From: Streptomyces pseudovenezuelae
Lineage (GTDB): Bacteria > Actinomycetota > Actinomycetes > Streptomycetales > Streptomycetaceae
NCBI RefSeq assembly: GCF_029892565.1
Contig: NZ_JARXVH010000005.1
Location: forward strand, 62,001-126,000
Length of the DNA: 64,000 nucleotides
Direction of reading: 5' to 3'
The notes below the pieces were generated by a model. That model saw only the letters and a list, made by a program, of their open reading frames with translations. It made no database searches and was not told the origin of the DNA. Positions 21,106-29,704 of this stretch are shown here, piece by piece. A program made the translations under genes and the position numbers. Each line of letters opens with the position of its first letter. The stretch's first letter is position 1.

Positions 21106-21731
21106 ACCGTATGGACCATGCGAACGGTGTGGACCGGGTGGTTCATCCGATCGAGGTGGAGTCCTACCGACGGCTGCGCGCCCGCCTGGACACCTCGCAC
21201 TTCGCGCCGCTGAGCCGGGCGGTCGTGGAGCGGGTCGTCCACTCCGCCGCCGACCTCGAATACGCGAGCGATCTCGTCCTGGACGAGGGCGAGTTGGCGA
21301 AGGCGCATGCCGCGCTGCACGCCGGGGCGCCCGTCGTCGTGGACGTGGAGATGGTCGCGGCCGGGATCACCCGGCGGGAGACCGTCTGCCGGCTCAGGGA
21401 CGCCGAGTCCGGTCCGGGGCTGACGCGTTCGGCCCACGCGATCCGCCTCGCGTACGAGGAGGTCGGGCCCGGCGCCCTGTGGGTGATCGGCAACGCGCCG
21501 ACCGCCCTGGAGGAGTTGCTGACGCTGGACGTCTCCCCCGCGCTCGTCATCGGCCTGCCCGTCGGCTTCGTCGGCGCGGCCGAGTCCAAGGCCGCGTTGC
21601 GCGCGAGCGGGCTGCCCGCCGTGAGCAACGTGTCCGAGAAGGGCGGTTCGGCCGTCGCGGCGGCCGCGCTCAACGCCCTGCTGTACCACCCTGTTTCACA
21701 GCCCGTTCCGTACTCCGAGGAGAAATCGTGA
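21102..21731 (+). CDS. cobH: Precorrin-8X methylmutase
   Basis: The 209-residue enzyme moves the methyl group from C11 to C12 of precorrin-8X, giving (cobalt-)hydrogenobyrinic acid. Typical features are HPIEVESYRRLR at the N-terminus, the probable catalytic histidine in ERVVHSAADLEYA, GAPVVVDVEMVAAGI, WVIGNAPTALEELL and GLPVGFVGAAESKAAL. The GTG start at 21102 overlaps cobJ; an ATG at 21111 is also possible. The stop overlaps the cbiX start by 4 bp. Confidence 0.93.
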   Translation: MNRMDHANGVDRVVHPIEVESYRRLRARLDTSHFAPLSRAVVERVVHSAADLEYASDLVLDEGELAKAHAALHAGAPVVVDVEMVAAGITRRETVCRLRDAESGPGLTRSAHAIRLAYEEVGPGALWVIGNAPTALEELLTLDVSPALVIGLPVGFVGAAESKAALRASGLPAVSNVSEKGGSAVAAAALNALLYHPVSQPVPYSEEKS

Positions 21732-22651
21732 CCACCCCGCCGCCCGCCCTGCTCATCGCCGGTCATGGCACCCGGGACCAGGCCGGAGCCGAGGCGTTCC
21801 GCGACTTCGTCCGGGAACTGGGCCACCGCCACCCCGAACTGCCCGTCGCGGGCGGCTTCATCGAGCTGTCCGCGCCGCCGCTGGGCGAGGCGGTCGCCGA
21901 GCTGGTGGAGCGGGGCGTACGCCGGTTCGCGGCCGTTCCGCTGATGCTGGTGTCCGCCGGGCACGCCAAGGGGGACATCCCGGCGGCGCTGTCCCGCGAG
22001 AAGGAACGGCACCCGGGGATCTCGTACACCTACGGGCGCCCGCTGGGCCCGCACCCGTCGCTGCTGTCGGTCCTGGAGCGGCGCCTGGACGAGGTGCTCG
22101 GCGAGTCCGCGCGCACGCCGCGGGACCGGGCCGACGTGACCGTGCTGCTGGTCGGCCGCGGCTCCACCGACCCGGACGCCAACGCCGAGGTGCACAAGGC
22201 GGCGCGGCTGCTGTGGGAGGGGCGTGGGTACGCGGGCGTGGAGACGGCGTTCGTGTCGCTGGCGGCGCCGGATGTGCCCAGCGGCCTGGACCGGTGCGTG
22301 CGGCTGGGGGCGCGGCGGATCGTCGTACTCCCGTACTTCCTCTTCACCGGGATCCTGCCGGAGCGGGTGCGGCAGCAGACCGAGGGGTGGGCGGCGGCGC
22401 ACCCGGAGGTCGAGGTGCGGTCCGCCGAGGTCATCGGGCCCGAGCCGGAGCTGCTCGACCTGGTGATGGAGCGGTACCGGGAGGCCGTCGAGGGCGATCT
22501 GCGGATGAACTGCGACTCGTGCGTGTACCGGATCGCGCTGCCGGGCTTCGAGGACAAGGTGGGGCTGCCGCAGCAGCCGCACTTCCACCCGGACGACGAC
22601 GGTCATCACCACCACGGGCACCACCACGACGGACATGCCCATGCGCACTGA
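21728..22651 (+). CDS. cbiX: Sirohydrochlorin cobaltochelatase, long form
   Basis: The 307-residue protein consists of two CbiX-like half domains: LLIAGHGTRDQAG with a metal-binding histidine at the start and LLVGRGSTDPDANAEVHK in the second half. The C-terminal part has a MNCDSC sequence, matching the MXCXXC motif known to bind an Fe-S cluster in long CbiX, and ends in a His-rich tail (DDDGHHHHGHHHDGHAHAH) likely to bind cobalt. Members insert Co2+ into sirohydrochlorin early in B12 synthesis. The GTG at 21728 is favoured over an earlier frame because it overlaps the cobH stop. Confidence 0.92.
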   Translation: MTTPPPALLIAGHGTRDQAGAEAFRDFVRELGHRHPELPVAGGFIELSAPPLGEAVAELVERGVRRFAAVPLMLVSAGHAKGDIPAALSREKERHPGISYTYGRPLGPHPSLLSVLERRLDEVLGESARTPRDRADVTVLLVGRGSTDPDANAEVHKAARLLWEGRGYAGVETAFVSLAAPDVPSGLDRCVRLGARRIVVLPYFLFTGILPERVRQQTEGWAAAHPEVEVRSAEVIGPEPELLDLVMERYREAVEGDLRMNCDSCVYRIALPGFEDKVGLPQQPHFHPDDDGHHHHGHHHDGHAHAH

Positions 22652-23705
22652 CGGCGCCCACGATCTGCGTCACCACGGTGACGCCGAGGTCCGCGACGGC
22701 GGGGCGGCGCTCGTCGACCTCGCGGTGAACGTCCGCGCCGACACGCCCCCGGCGTGGCTGCGGGAGCGGATCGCCGAGTCGCTGGGCTCGCTCGCCGCGT
22801 ATCCGGACGGGCGGGCCGCGCGGGCGGCGGTGGCCGCGCGGCACGGGCTGCCGGTGGAGCGGGTGCTGCTGACGGCGGGTGCGGCCGAGGCCTTCGTGCT
22901 GCTGGCGCGCGCCCTGAAGGTCCGTCAACCGGTGGTCGTGCACCCGCAGTTCACGGAGCCGGAGGCGGCTCTGCGGGACGCGGGGCACACCGTGGACCGG
23001 GTGCTGCTGCGCGCCGAGGACGACTTCCGGCTGGATCCGGCGGTGGTCCCCGAGGACGCGGACCTGGTCCTGGTGGGCAACCCGACGAACCCGACCTCGG
23101 TCCTGCACCCGGCCGAGTCCCTGGCCCGACTGGCGCGCCCCGGGCGGACGTTGGTCGTCGACGAGGCCTTCATGGACGCGGTGCCGGGCGAGCGCGAGGC
23201 GCTGGCCGGCCGGACCGACATACCCGGCCTGGTCGTCCTGCGCAGCCTGACCAAGACCTGGGGCCTGGCCGGACTGCGCATCGGCTACGTCCTCGCCGCC
23301 CCGGAGACGATCGCGGAACTGGAGCGCGCCCAGCCCCTGTGGCCGGTGTCCACCCCGGCGCTGGCCGCCGCCGAGGCCTGCGTCGCCCCGCGAGCCCTGG
23401 CGGAGGCGGCCCACGCGGCTCACCGCATCGCGGCGGACCGGGCCCATCTCGTCGCCGGCCTCAGCGAGTTCGACTCCGACGGCCTCCGTGTCGTCGAGCC
23501 CGCCGAGGGCCCCTTCGTCCTCATCCGCCTCCCCCGGGCCGACGTGGTCCGCCACCATCTGCGCAACCTCGGCTTCGCGGTCCGGCGCGGGGACACGTTC
23601 CCCGGACTGGGCGATCAGTGGCTGCGGATCGCGGTACGGGATCGGGGGACGGTGAACCGCTTTCTGCAGGCGCTGGATCAGGCGGTGACGCTGACGAAGG
23701 ACTGA
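22635..23705 (+). CDS. cobC: Threonine-phosphate decarboxylase-like / CobC aminotransferase-fold protein
   Basis: The 356-residue PLP enzyme is a fold type I aminotransferase of the HisC/CobD/CobC group. Features: LLTAGAAEAFVLLARAL, the VVGNPTNPTSVL-type segment (LVGNPTNPTSVLHP), VVDEAFMDAVPGE, and the PLP lysine in RSLTKTWGLAGLRIGY. In actinobacterial cob operons such proteins are thought to supply the aminopropanol moiety for cobinamide. The start lies 17 bp inside cbiX (ATG at 22635 or 22641), and it ends the second cob unit, converging on the LAETG gene. Confidence 0.87.
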   Translation: MPMRTDGAHDLRHHGDAEVRDGGAALVDLAVNVRADTPPAWLRERIAESLGSLAAYPDGRAARAAVAARHGLPVERVLLTAGAAEAFVLLARALKVRQPVVVHPQFTEPEAALRDAGHTVDRVLLRAEDDFRLDPAVVPEDADLVLVGNPTNPTSVLHPAESLARLARPGRTLVVDEAFMDAVPGEREALAGRTDIPGLVVLRSLTKTWGLAGLRIGYVLAAPETIAELERAQPLWPVSTPALAAAEACVAPRALAEAAHAAHRIAADRAHLVAGLSEFDSDGLRVVEPAEGPFVLIRLPRADVVRHHLRNLGFAVRRGDTFPGLGDQWLRIAVRDRGTVNRFLQALDQAVTLTKD

Positions 23706-23726
23706 CGGCTGCGAAGACCGGCCCCG

Positions 23727-24623
23727 TCAGCCCCGCCGCCGCGCCAGCACCACCGCTCCCCCGCCCGCCACGAGCAGCACGACCGCGCCGCCCGCAAGGT
23801 ACGGGGTCATCGAGCTGCCGCCGGTCTCGGCGAGGCCGGCCTCCTCGACGGGCCCGCCCTGCGGCTCGACGTCGGCCGGCTTCGGGCTCGGCTTCGTCGC
23901 GGCGGCCGGCGCCTCGCAGGTGGCCTCGGCGAGGGTCAGGGTGCCTTCGACCTCGGCCACGTTGAGCTTCAACGGGTTGATGGAGACCTTGAGTCGGAGG
24001 GCGGTGGCCGCCGCCGTGCGCGAGGTGGTCTGCGTCTTGGACAGGTCGAGGCGGACCTCGCCGATGCCGGGCGCCTTGACGTCGGTCGTGCCACCGGCGG
24101 TCAGAGTGATCTTCTTGCCCAGGACCGTCACACCGCCGAGGAGGTTGGCGGAGGCGGTAGGGGTCCTGCCTGCCTCGCAGGTCGCCTTGGAGGTGACCTG
24201 GCCGACCTCGATCAGGGACAGCAGGGGCAGGCCGGGGACGTGCAGTCTGGCGTGGGCGAGTTCGGTGCGGCCCTCGGCCTTGGTGGCGGTGACGGTGGAC
24301 TTCGCCGACGCCACGTCCGCGGCCAGGACGCTGAAGGGCTTGCCGCCGTCGACGCCGTCCAACTGGGCGCTCAGGGCGGTCTTCTCGGCGCTCGCCGGCG
24401 CCTCGACCTGGTTCAGGGAGACCGCGAGCGGGACGTTCACGGTCTTGTTGAGCAGGGCCACGTCGAGCCCGGTGCGCAGCACGACGGCGCTCGCGCGGCC
24501 CTGGTCGGAGGTCGCGTGCGCGGAGCCCGCCGCGCCCAGGACCGCTGGACCCGCGGCCAGGAACGTGGCCGTCGCGACGGTGGCGAGGCGGCGTGCGGGC
24601 AGGCGGAAGCTGTTGCCGTTCAA
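23727..24623 (-). CDS. Sortase-anchored secreted protein (LAETG)
   Basis: The ~298-residue protein has a signal peptide (RRLATVATATFLAAGPAVLGAAGSAHA), a mature domain of about 200 Thr/Ala/Val-rich residues with two cysteines in TCEAG/TCEAP, a Pro-rich spacer, and the cell-wall sorting signal LAETG followed by a hydrophobic helix and RRRG. LAxTG is the class E sortase recognition site in Streptomyces, so the product should be covalently linked to peptidoglycan. The TTG start at 24623 is chosen as it begins just before the signal peptide after a GGGGG site; GTG codons further upstream are possible. It resembles S. coelicolor SCO1860 by recollection. Function unknown. Confidence 0.85.
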   Translation of the reverse strand: MNGNSFRLPARRLATVATATFLAAGPAVLGAAGSAHATSDQGRASAVVLRTGLDVALLNKTVNVPLAVSLNQVEAPASAEKTALSAQLDGVDGGKPFSVLAADVASAKSTVTATKAEGRTELAHARLHVPGLPLLSLIEVGQVTSKATCEAGRTPTASANLLGGVTVLGKKITLTAGGTTDVKAPGIGEVRLDLSKTQTTSRTAAATALRLKVSINPLKLNVAEVEGTLTLAEATCEAPAAATKPSPKPADVEPQGGPVEEAGLAETGGSSMTPYLAGGAVVLLVAGGGAVVLARRRG

Positions 24624-24801
24624 GGTGGGGACCCCCAGAGGAGACTTGCTTGGGACCCGGCAAGAATTACGCACGAAGAGTGAACCGGGGTCAATCCGGC
24701 GCCAGTTCACCCCATCGTGCGTTCCCCGTGAAGGTTTTCGAATCTCACGGCACAGGCGTTCCACTCTTCCCCCGCCGCACCGCCTTCTGTCCGAATACGG
24801 A

Positions 24802-24842
24802 GTTGACGTACCGGCGCGCAAAAGGGCGCGCACCACGTCAAC
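24802..24842 (-). terminator. Strong hairpin after amidohydrolase gene
   Basis: Outer arms GTTGACGT (24802-24809) and ACGTCAAC (24835-24842) pair perfectly, and inside them GCGCGC (24814-24819) pairs with GCGCGC (24826-24831) around AAAAGG. It lies just past the stop of the reverse-strand amidohydrolase, where a factor-independent terminator is expected; no U-tract is present. Confidence 0.55.
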
Positions 24843-24876
24843 CCCGTACGCGTGCGGGACCCCGTATACGTGCGAG
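24841..24876. repeat. 18 bp tandem duplication
   Basis: ACCCCGTACGCGTGCGGG (24841-24858) is followed directly by ACCCCGTATACGTGCGAG (24859-24876), three differences in 18 bp. It abuts the amidohydrolase stop codon and the terminator-like hairpin. Function, if any, is unknown. Confidence 0.55.
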
Positions 24877-24878
24877 TC

Positions 24879-25970
24879 CTAGCCGACGACCCGCCCGTTC
24901 ATCACCACTCGGCGCGGTGCCGCCAGGACCCGTACGTCGGCCCGCGGGTCCTCCTCGTACACCACGAGGTCTGCCGCCGCCCCCTCCTCCAGGCCCGGTC
25001 GGCCGAGCCACTCCCGGGCCGCCCATGCCGTCGCCGACAGGGCCTCCAGGGGTGGGATGCCGGCGGTGACCAGTTCGGCCACCTCCGCCGCCGCGAGGCC
25101 GTGCGGGAGCGTGCCGCCGGCGTCCGTGCCGACGTACACCGGGATGCCGGCGTCGTAGGCGTTGCGGACGGTGTCGTAGCGGCGTTCGTGGAGCCTGCGC
25201 ATATGGGCCGACCATTTCGGGAACTTGGCCTCGCCGTCGGCGGCGAGCTGCGGGAAGGTCGCGATGTTGACCAGGGTGGGGACGATCGCGACGCCCCGGT
25301 CGGCGAAGAGCGGGATCAGTTCGTCGGTGAGGCCGGTCGCGTGCTCGACGCAGTCGATGCCGGCCTCGACCAGGTCCTGGAGGGAGCTCTCGGCGAAGCA
25401 GTGCGCGGTGACGCGGGCGCCGAGGCGGTGGGCCTCGGCGATGGCCGCCTCGACGGCGTCCCGCGGCCAGCTGGGCGCCAGATCACCGAGGTCGCGGTCG
25501 ATCCAGTCGCCGACCAGCTTCACCCAGCCGTCACCCCGGCCGGCCTCCCGGGCGACGTACTCGACCAGGTCCGCCGGCTCGATCTCGTGCGCGTAGCCCC
25601 GCAGATAGCGGCGGGTGCGGGCGATGTGCCGGCCGGCCCTGATGATCTTCGGGAGGTCCTCGCGGTCGTCGATCCAGCGGGTGTCGGAGGGCGAGCCCGC
25701 GTCCCGGATGAGGAGCGTGCCGGCCTCGCGGTCGGTCAGCGCCTGCTTCTCGGCCACGTCCCGCTCGACCGGCCCGTGCGCGCCGAGGCCGACATGGCAG
25801 TGGGCGTCGACGAGCCCGGGCAGGGTCCAGCCCTCGACGGTCCGGATGTCGCCGGCACCGGCGGGACGGTCGTAGGAGATCCGGCCGTCGACGACCCAGA
25901 GTTCGTCGCGGACGTCGTCGGGTCCGACCAGGACCCTGCCCTTCACATGCAGCACCGGGTGATCGCTCAT
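24879..25970 (-). CDS. Metal-dependent amidohydrolase, imidazolonepropionase/prolidase-like
   Basis: The ~363-residue protein is an amidohydrolase-superfamily TIM barrel with a two-metal centre: LPGLVDAHCHVGL (HxH), the bridging lysine in GWVKLVGDWID, histidines in VTAHCFAESS and CVEHATGLTD, and the aspartate in YVGTDAGGTLPHG. Such enzymes hydrolyse cyclic amides or peptides; the substrate here is unknown. ATG at 25970 is chosen, preceded by GGGTGAG; a GTG three codons upstream is possible. It lies 24 bp after the ABC transporter genes on the same strand and may be the last gene of that operon, suggesting work on an imported amino-acid derivative. Confidence 0.85.
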   Translation of the reverse strand: MSDHPVLHVKGRVLVGPDDVRDELWVVDGRISYDRPAGAGDIRTVEGWTLPGLVDAHCHVGLGAHGPVERDVAEKQALTDREAGTLLIRDAGSPSDTRWIDDREDLPKIIRAGRHIARTRRYLRGYAHEIEPADLVEYVAREAGRGDGWVKLVGDWIDRDLGDLAPSWPRDAVEAAIAEAHRLGARVTAHCFAESSLQDLVEAGIDCVEHATGLTDELIPLFADRGVAIVPTLVNIATFPQLAADGEAKFPKWSAHMRRLHERRYDTVRNAYDAGIPVYVGTDAGGTLPHGLAAAEVAELVTAGIPPLEALSATAWAAREWLGRPGLEEGAAADLVVYEEDPRADVRVLAAPRRVVMNGRVVG

Positions 25971-25994
25971 GAGGCTCACCCTAGGACGGCGGCC

Positions 25995-26795
25995 TCACCG
26001 CGGCTGCTCCGGTGTCTCCTCCTCGACCTCGGCCATCGCGGGGTCCAGGAGCCGCGACAGGAAGTGGCGGGTGCGGGCGTTGGTGGGGGCGGTGATGACC
26101 TGTGCCGGGGTGCCGTCCTCGACGATCACGCCGCCGTCCATGAAGACGACCCGGTCGGCGACCTCGCGGGCGAAGGTCATCTCGTGGGTGACGACCATCA
26201 TGGTCATGCCCTCGTCGGCGAGCATCCGCATCACGGCCAGTACGTCGCCCACGAGTTCGGGGTCGAGCGCGGACGTCGGCTCGTCGAAGAGCATCACCTC
26301 GGGGCCCATCGACAGCGCGCGGGCGATCGCCACCCGCTGCTGCTGGCCGCCGGAGAGGGAGGCGGGGTAGGCGTCCGCCTTCTCGGACAGGCCGACGCGG
26401 GACAGGTTCTCGGCGGCGACCTTCGCGGCCTCCGTCTTGCCCCGCCGCAGTACCCGGCGCTGCGGCAGCGTGAGGTTGTCGGTCACCGTGAGGTGCGGGA
26501 AGAGGTTGAACTGCTGGAAGACCATGCCGATACGGCGGCGTACGGCGTCGATGTCGACGTCCGGGTCGGTGAGTTCGGTGCCGCCGACGAAGACCTGGCC
26601 CTTGGTGGGCTCTTCGAGCAGGTTCACGCAGCGCAGGAGCGTGGACTTGCCGGAGCCGGAGGGGCCGATGACGCAGACGACCTCGCCGCGCCGGATCTCA
26701 AGGTCGATGCCCTTGAGGACCTCGTTGTCGCCGAACGACTTGTACAGGCCGCGTACTTCGATCTCCGGACCGGCCGCATGAGGTGTCTCGGTCAT
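25995..26795 (-). CDS. Polar amino-acid ABC transporter, ATP-binding protein
   Basis: The 266-residue ATPase has Walker A GPSGSGKST, Q-loop VFQQFNLFPHLTV, signature LSGGQQQR, Walker B VMLFDEPTSALDPE and the switch histidine VVTHE. NLFPH and RCVNLLEEP are typical of the polar amino-acid (GlnQ/HisP) class. A short acidic tail (EVEEETPEQ) follows the domain. The ATG at 26795 overlaps the permease stop by 4 bp; an apparent upstream extension is out of context and rejected. Confidence 0.94.
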   Translation of the reverse strand: MTETPHAAGPEIEVRGLYKSFGDNEVLKGIDLEIRRGEVVCVIGPSGSGKSTLLRCVNLLEEPTKGQVFVGGTELTDPDVDIDAVRRRIGMVFQQFNLFPHLTVTDNLTLPQRRVLRRGKTEAAKVAAENLSRVGLSEKADAYPASLSGGQQQRVAIARALSMGPEVMLFDEPTSALDPELVGDVLAVMRMLADEGMTMMVVTHEMTFAREVADRVVFMDGGVIVEDGTPAQVITAPTNARTRHFLSRLLDPAMAEVEEETPEQPR

Positions 26796-27625
26796 TTCAC
26801 GGCCTCCTGGGCCTTCGCCTCCATGCGGCGTACGACGAAGCCGAGCGGGATGGTGACCAGCAGGTAGCACAGGCCGGCGACCAGGATCGGCGTGGAGTTG
26901 GCGGTCTGGCTGGCCAGGTCCCGGCCGTACTTGGACAGTTCGCGCTCCTCCAAGGTGACGCCGAGGAACAGGACGAGGGAGGAGTCCTTGAAGAGGAGCA
27001 CCAGTTCGTTGGTCAGCGGCGGCAGGATGATGCGGAAGGCCTGCGGGATGACGATCGAGATCATCGCGCGAGCGGGCGAGAAGCCCAGTGAACGGGCCGC
27101 CTCCAACTGCCCCTTGGGCACCGCCTGGATGCCCGCCCGGATGGTCTCCGCCATGTAGGCCGCGGCGACCAGGCCGAGCGCGAGGGCCACCTTGCCGTAG
27201 GTGCCGCCGACGATCTCCGTGCCGGGGAAGGCGAGCGGGACGGCGACCCCGATGAAGATGAAGATCAGCAGGGCGGGCAGGCCGCGGAAGATCTCGATGT
27301 AGATGCCGGCGACCCAGCGGTAGGGGCCCACGGACGACAGCCGCATCAGCGCGATCAGCATGCCCAGCGCCAGTCCGACGACGAAGCCGGACAGCGTGTA
27401 CAGCACGGTGTTCTTCAGCGCCATCGTGATGACGTCCGGGAACATCTGCTTGGCGATGTCCCACTGCGCGAACTGGTTCTTCAGCCGGCCCCAGTCCGCC
27501 GTGAGCGCGAAGACGACCACGGCGGCGACGAACAGGACGTACTGCGCGCCGCGCGACAGGCCGCGCTTCTGACTCCGCGTCATGCCCTTCTTGCGGGGCT
27601 GGAGTTGTACGTCGGTGCCGGTCAT
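26792..27625 (-). CDS. Polar amino-acid ABC transporter, permease
   Basis: The 277-residue membrane protein has a basic N-terminus and about five transmembrane helices. It carries the ATPase-contact (EAA) loop in EAARSLGFSPARAMISIVIPQ, and the IYIEIFRGLPALL segment typical of HisM/GlnP permeases. Only one permease gene is present, so it may form a homodimer. It overlaps the binding-protein gene and the ATPase gene by 4 bp each, showing a single translationally coupled operon of binding protein, permease and ATPase. Confidence 0.93.
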   Translation of the reverse strand: MTGTDVQLQPRKKGMTRSQKRGLSRGAQYVLFVAAVVVFALTADWGRLKNQFAQWDIAKQMFPDVITMALKNTVLYTLSGFVVGLALGMLIALMRLSSVGPYRWVAGIYIEIFRGLPALLIFIFIGVAVPLAFPGTEIVGGTYGKVALALGLVAAAYMAETIRAGIQAVPKGQLEAARSLGFSPARAMISIVIPQAFRIILPPLTNELVLLFKDSSLVLFLGVTLEERELSKYGRDLASQTANSTPILVAGLCYLLVTIPLGFVVRRMEAKAQEAVK

Positions 27626-28473
27626 GAAGCGGAGGCGGACGCGGCGGGCGAGGCCACCGACTCGTCGTACGGGCCGATCCACTTCTCGTACAGCTTCTTG
27701 TACGTGCCGTCCGACTTCGCCTGACCGAGCGCCTTGTTGATCGCGGCGAGGAGCTTGGTGCTGCCCTTCTTCACCGTGAAGCCGTACTCCTCACCGGTGT
27801 TGATGTTGTCGGCGACCTTGAAGGCGGCGGCGTTGGCCTTGTCCTTCAACCAGCCCTGGACGACCGGGTAGTCGATGACGACGGCCTTGACCTGGCCGGT
27901 GCGCAGGCCGTTGAGGACGGCGTCGGAGGATTCGAAGGAGACCGGGTCCAGGCCCTTGCCCTTGACGTAGTCCTCGCCGGTGGTCTGCGCCTGGGCGCCC
28001 ACCTTCTGGCCCTTGAGGTCGGCGAAGGAGCCGATGCCGCTGTTCTTGTCGACGAGGACGGCCTGGGTTGCGTCAAAATACGGGTCGGAGAAGTCCACGT
28101 TCTTCTTGCGCTCGGCCGTGATGGTCATGCCGGCCGCGGCCAGGTCGCACTCGCCGGAGTTGAGGAAGGCGCCGGTCTTGAAGTTCTCGAAGGGCGTGTC
28201 GAGGATCTCCTGCTTCACCCCGAGGTCCTTGGCCACCAGGTCGATCAGCGAGACGTCGAAGCCCTGCACCTTGCCGTCGACCTCCGACTGGAAGGGCGGG
28301 TAGGGCAGATGGGTGCAGGTGGTGAGCTGACCGGACTTGACGAGTGCGACCCCGCCGGACGTCTTCGAACTGCTGCCGCTGTCGGTGGAGGTACAGCCGG
28401 CCACGAGGACCAGCCCGGCCGTCGCGGTGGTGGCGGCCAGGACGCGGGCCCGGCGACCGAGGACGGTGTTCAC
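27622..28473 (-). CDS. Polar amino-acid ABC transporter, substrate-binding lipoprotein
   Basis: The 283-residue protein has a lipoprotein signal peptide with the lipobox LVLVAGC (cysteine near residue 27), a Ser/Thr-rich spacer, then a family 3 periplasmic-binding-type domain (FQSEVDGKVQGFDVSLIDLVAKDLG, FENFKTGAFLNSGECDLAAAGMTIT, KKNVDFSDPYFDATQAVL). These bind polar amino acids such as glutamine, glutamate or histidine; specificity cannot be read. GTG start at 28473 with GGAGG five bases upstream. The C-terminus ends in an Ala/Ser run. Confidence 0.92.
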   Translation of the reverse strand: MNTVLGRRARVLAATTATAGLVLVAGCTSTDSGSSSKTSGGVALVKSGQLTTCTHLPYPPFQSEVDGKVQGFDVSLIDLVAKDLGVKQEILDTPFENFKTGAFLNSGECDLAAAGMTITAERKKNVDFSDPYFDATQAVLVDKNSGIGSFADLKGQKVGAQAQTTGEDYVKGKGLDPVSFESSDAVLNGLRTGQVKAVVIDYPVVQGWLKDKANAAAFKVADNINTGEEYGFTVKKGSTKLLAAINKALGQAKSDGTYKKLYEKWIGPYDESVASPAASASAS

Positions 28474-28505
28474 GGAGACCTCCAGTGGGGAAAGTGGGGG
28501 TTCTG

Positions 28506-28533
28506 ATTATAAGGAGATGCTTGGGTCTCTCAA
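28506..28533 (-). promoter_or_regulatory. Consensus-like housekeeping promoter of the ABC transporter operon
   Basis: On the reverse strand TTGAGA (28533-28528) is followed after 16 bp by a perfect TATAAT (28511-28506), 33 bp upstream of the binding-protein start. Such a close match to the vegetative sigma consensus is rare in Streptomyces. Confidence 0.7.
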
Positions 28534-28554
28534 ACTATTCCGATGGCTTGAGAG
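28527..28554. promoter_or_regulatory. Inverted repeat overlapping the -35 (candidate operator)
   Basis: CTCTCAA (28527-28533) and TTGAGAG (28548-28554) form a perfect 7 bp inverted repeat with 14 bp between; a further GTCTCAAG lies at 28571-28578. The left arm coincides with the -35 of the transporter promoter, a suitable place for a repressor. The cognate regulator is unknown. Confidence 0.45.
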
Positions 28555-28648
28555 CCGTCTGGCCTAGGAAGTCTCAAGTGACGGGAGTGACACGGGTGGA
28601 GGCTACCCTCGATCGAGTCACCCACCCGTGAGTGAAGAGAGCACCGCC

Positions 28649-29704
28649 GTGACCCACCCCTTCCTCGACCTGCCCCCGCTGAGCGCCGCGCACTTCGCCT
28701 CGATCGAGGACCGTGTGGCCCGGCTGCTCGACACCCGGCAGGACGTCGTGATCACCCAGGGCGAGGCGCTGCTGCCCCTGGAGGGCGCGATCCGTTCCAC
28801 GGCCGGTCCCGGGACGACCGCGCTCAACGTCGTCACCGGCCCCTACGGGCAGACCTTCGGGGACTGGCTGCGGGACTGCGGGGCGACGGTGATCGATCTG
28901 GCGGTGCCCTTCCACGCGGCCGTCACGGCGGAGCAGATCCGGGCGGCCTTCGCGGCGCACCCCTCGATCGACTTCGTCTCCCTGGTCCACGCGGAGGCCG
29001 CGACCGGCAACACCAACCCGGTCGCGGAGATCGGCGAGGCGGTACGGGAGCAGGGGGCGCTGTTCTACCTGGACGCCGTCGCCTCCATCGGCGCCGAGCC
29101 GGTGCTGCCGGACGCGTGGGGCGTGGACCTGTGCGTGATCGGGGCACAGAAGGCGATGGGCGGCCCGGCGGGCGTCTCGGCGGTGTCGGTGAGCGAGCGG
29201 GCGTGGGCGCGGATGGCGGCCAATCCGGGGGCGCCGCGTCGCTCGTACCTCTCGCTCCTGGACTGGAAGGAGCGCTGGATCGACGGCGGCCGCAAGGCGC
29301 TGCCGCACGCTCCGGCGCAGCTGGAGATGCTCGCGCTGGAGGCGTGCGTCGAGCGGATCGAGACGGCGGGGCTCCCGGCGGTCATGGCCCGCCACGCGTC
29401 CGCCGCCGCGGCGACGCGGGCGGGCGTACTCGCCCTGGGCGGGGGTCTTGAGCCGTACGTGCACGAGGCCAGGGACGCGGCACCGGTCGCCACGACGCTG
29501 CGGACACCGGCCGGCGTCGACGCGTCGGAGCTGGTCGCGCGGGCGCTGGCGAACGACCCCTCGGTGCCGCTGGCCGCGGGGGGCGGGGCGCTGAGCAAGG
29601 AGATGATCCGGGTCAACCACTACGGGGCGGACGCGACACCGGAGGTCGTGCGGGCGAGCCTCACGGCGCTCGCGGGGGCACTGGGGGTTGTCGGCGACCG
29701 CTGA
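28649..29704 (+). CDS. Class V PLP-dependent aminotransferase
   Basis: The ~351-residue enzyme is a fold type I, class V aminotransferase, in the alanine-glyoxylate/serine-pyruvate/pyridoxamine-pyruvate group. Features: NVVTGPYGQTFGDWLRDCGA, LVHAEAATGNTNPV, FYLDAVASIGAEP and the PLP lysine in VIGAQKAMGGPAGVSAVS. Substrate unknown. Starting at GTG 28649 (THPFLDLPP) gives a GAAGAGAG ribosome site; GTG 28628 is an alternative with none. It is divergent from the amino-acid transporter, whose substrate it might use. A TACCCT -10-like element at 28603-28608 lies upstream. Confidence 0.85.
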   Translation: MTHPFLDLPPLSAAHFASIEDRVARLLDTRQDVVITQGEALLPLEGAIRSTAGPGTTALNVVTGPYGQTFGDWLRDCGATVIDLAVPFHAAVTAEQIRAAFAAHPSIDFVSLVHAEAATGNTNPVAEIGEAVREQGALFYLDAVASIGAEPVLPDAWGVDLCVIGAQKAMGGPAGVSAVSVSERAWARMAANPGAPRRSYLSLLDWKERWIDGGRKALPHAPAQLEMLALEACVERIETAGLPAVMARHASAAAATRAGVLALGGGLEPYVHEARDAAPVATTLRTPAGVDASELVARALANDPSVPLAAGGGALSKEMIRVNHYGADATPEVVRASLTALAGALGVVGDR

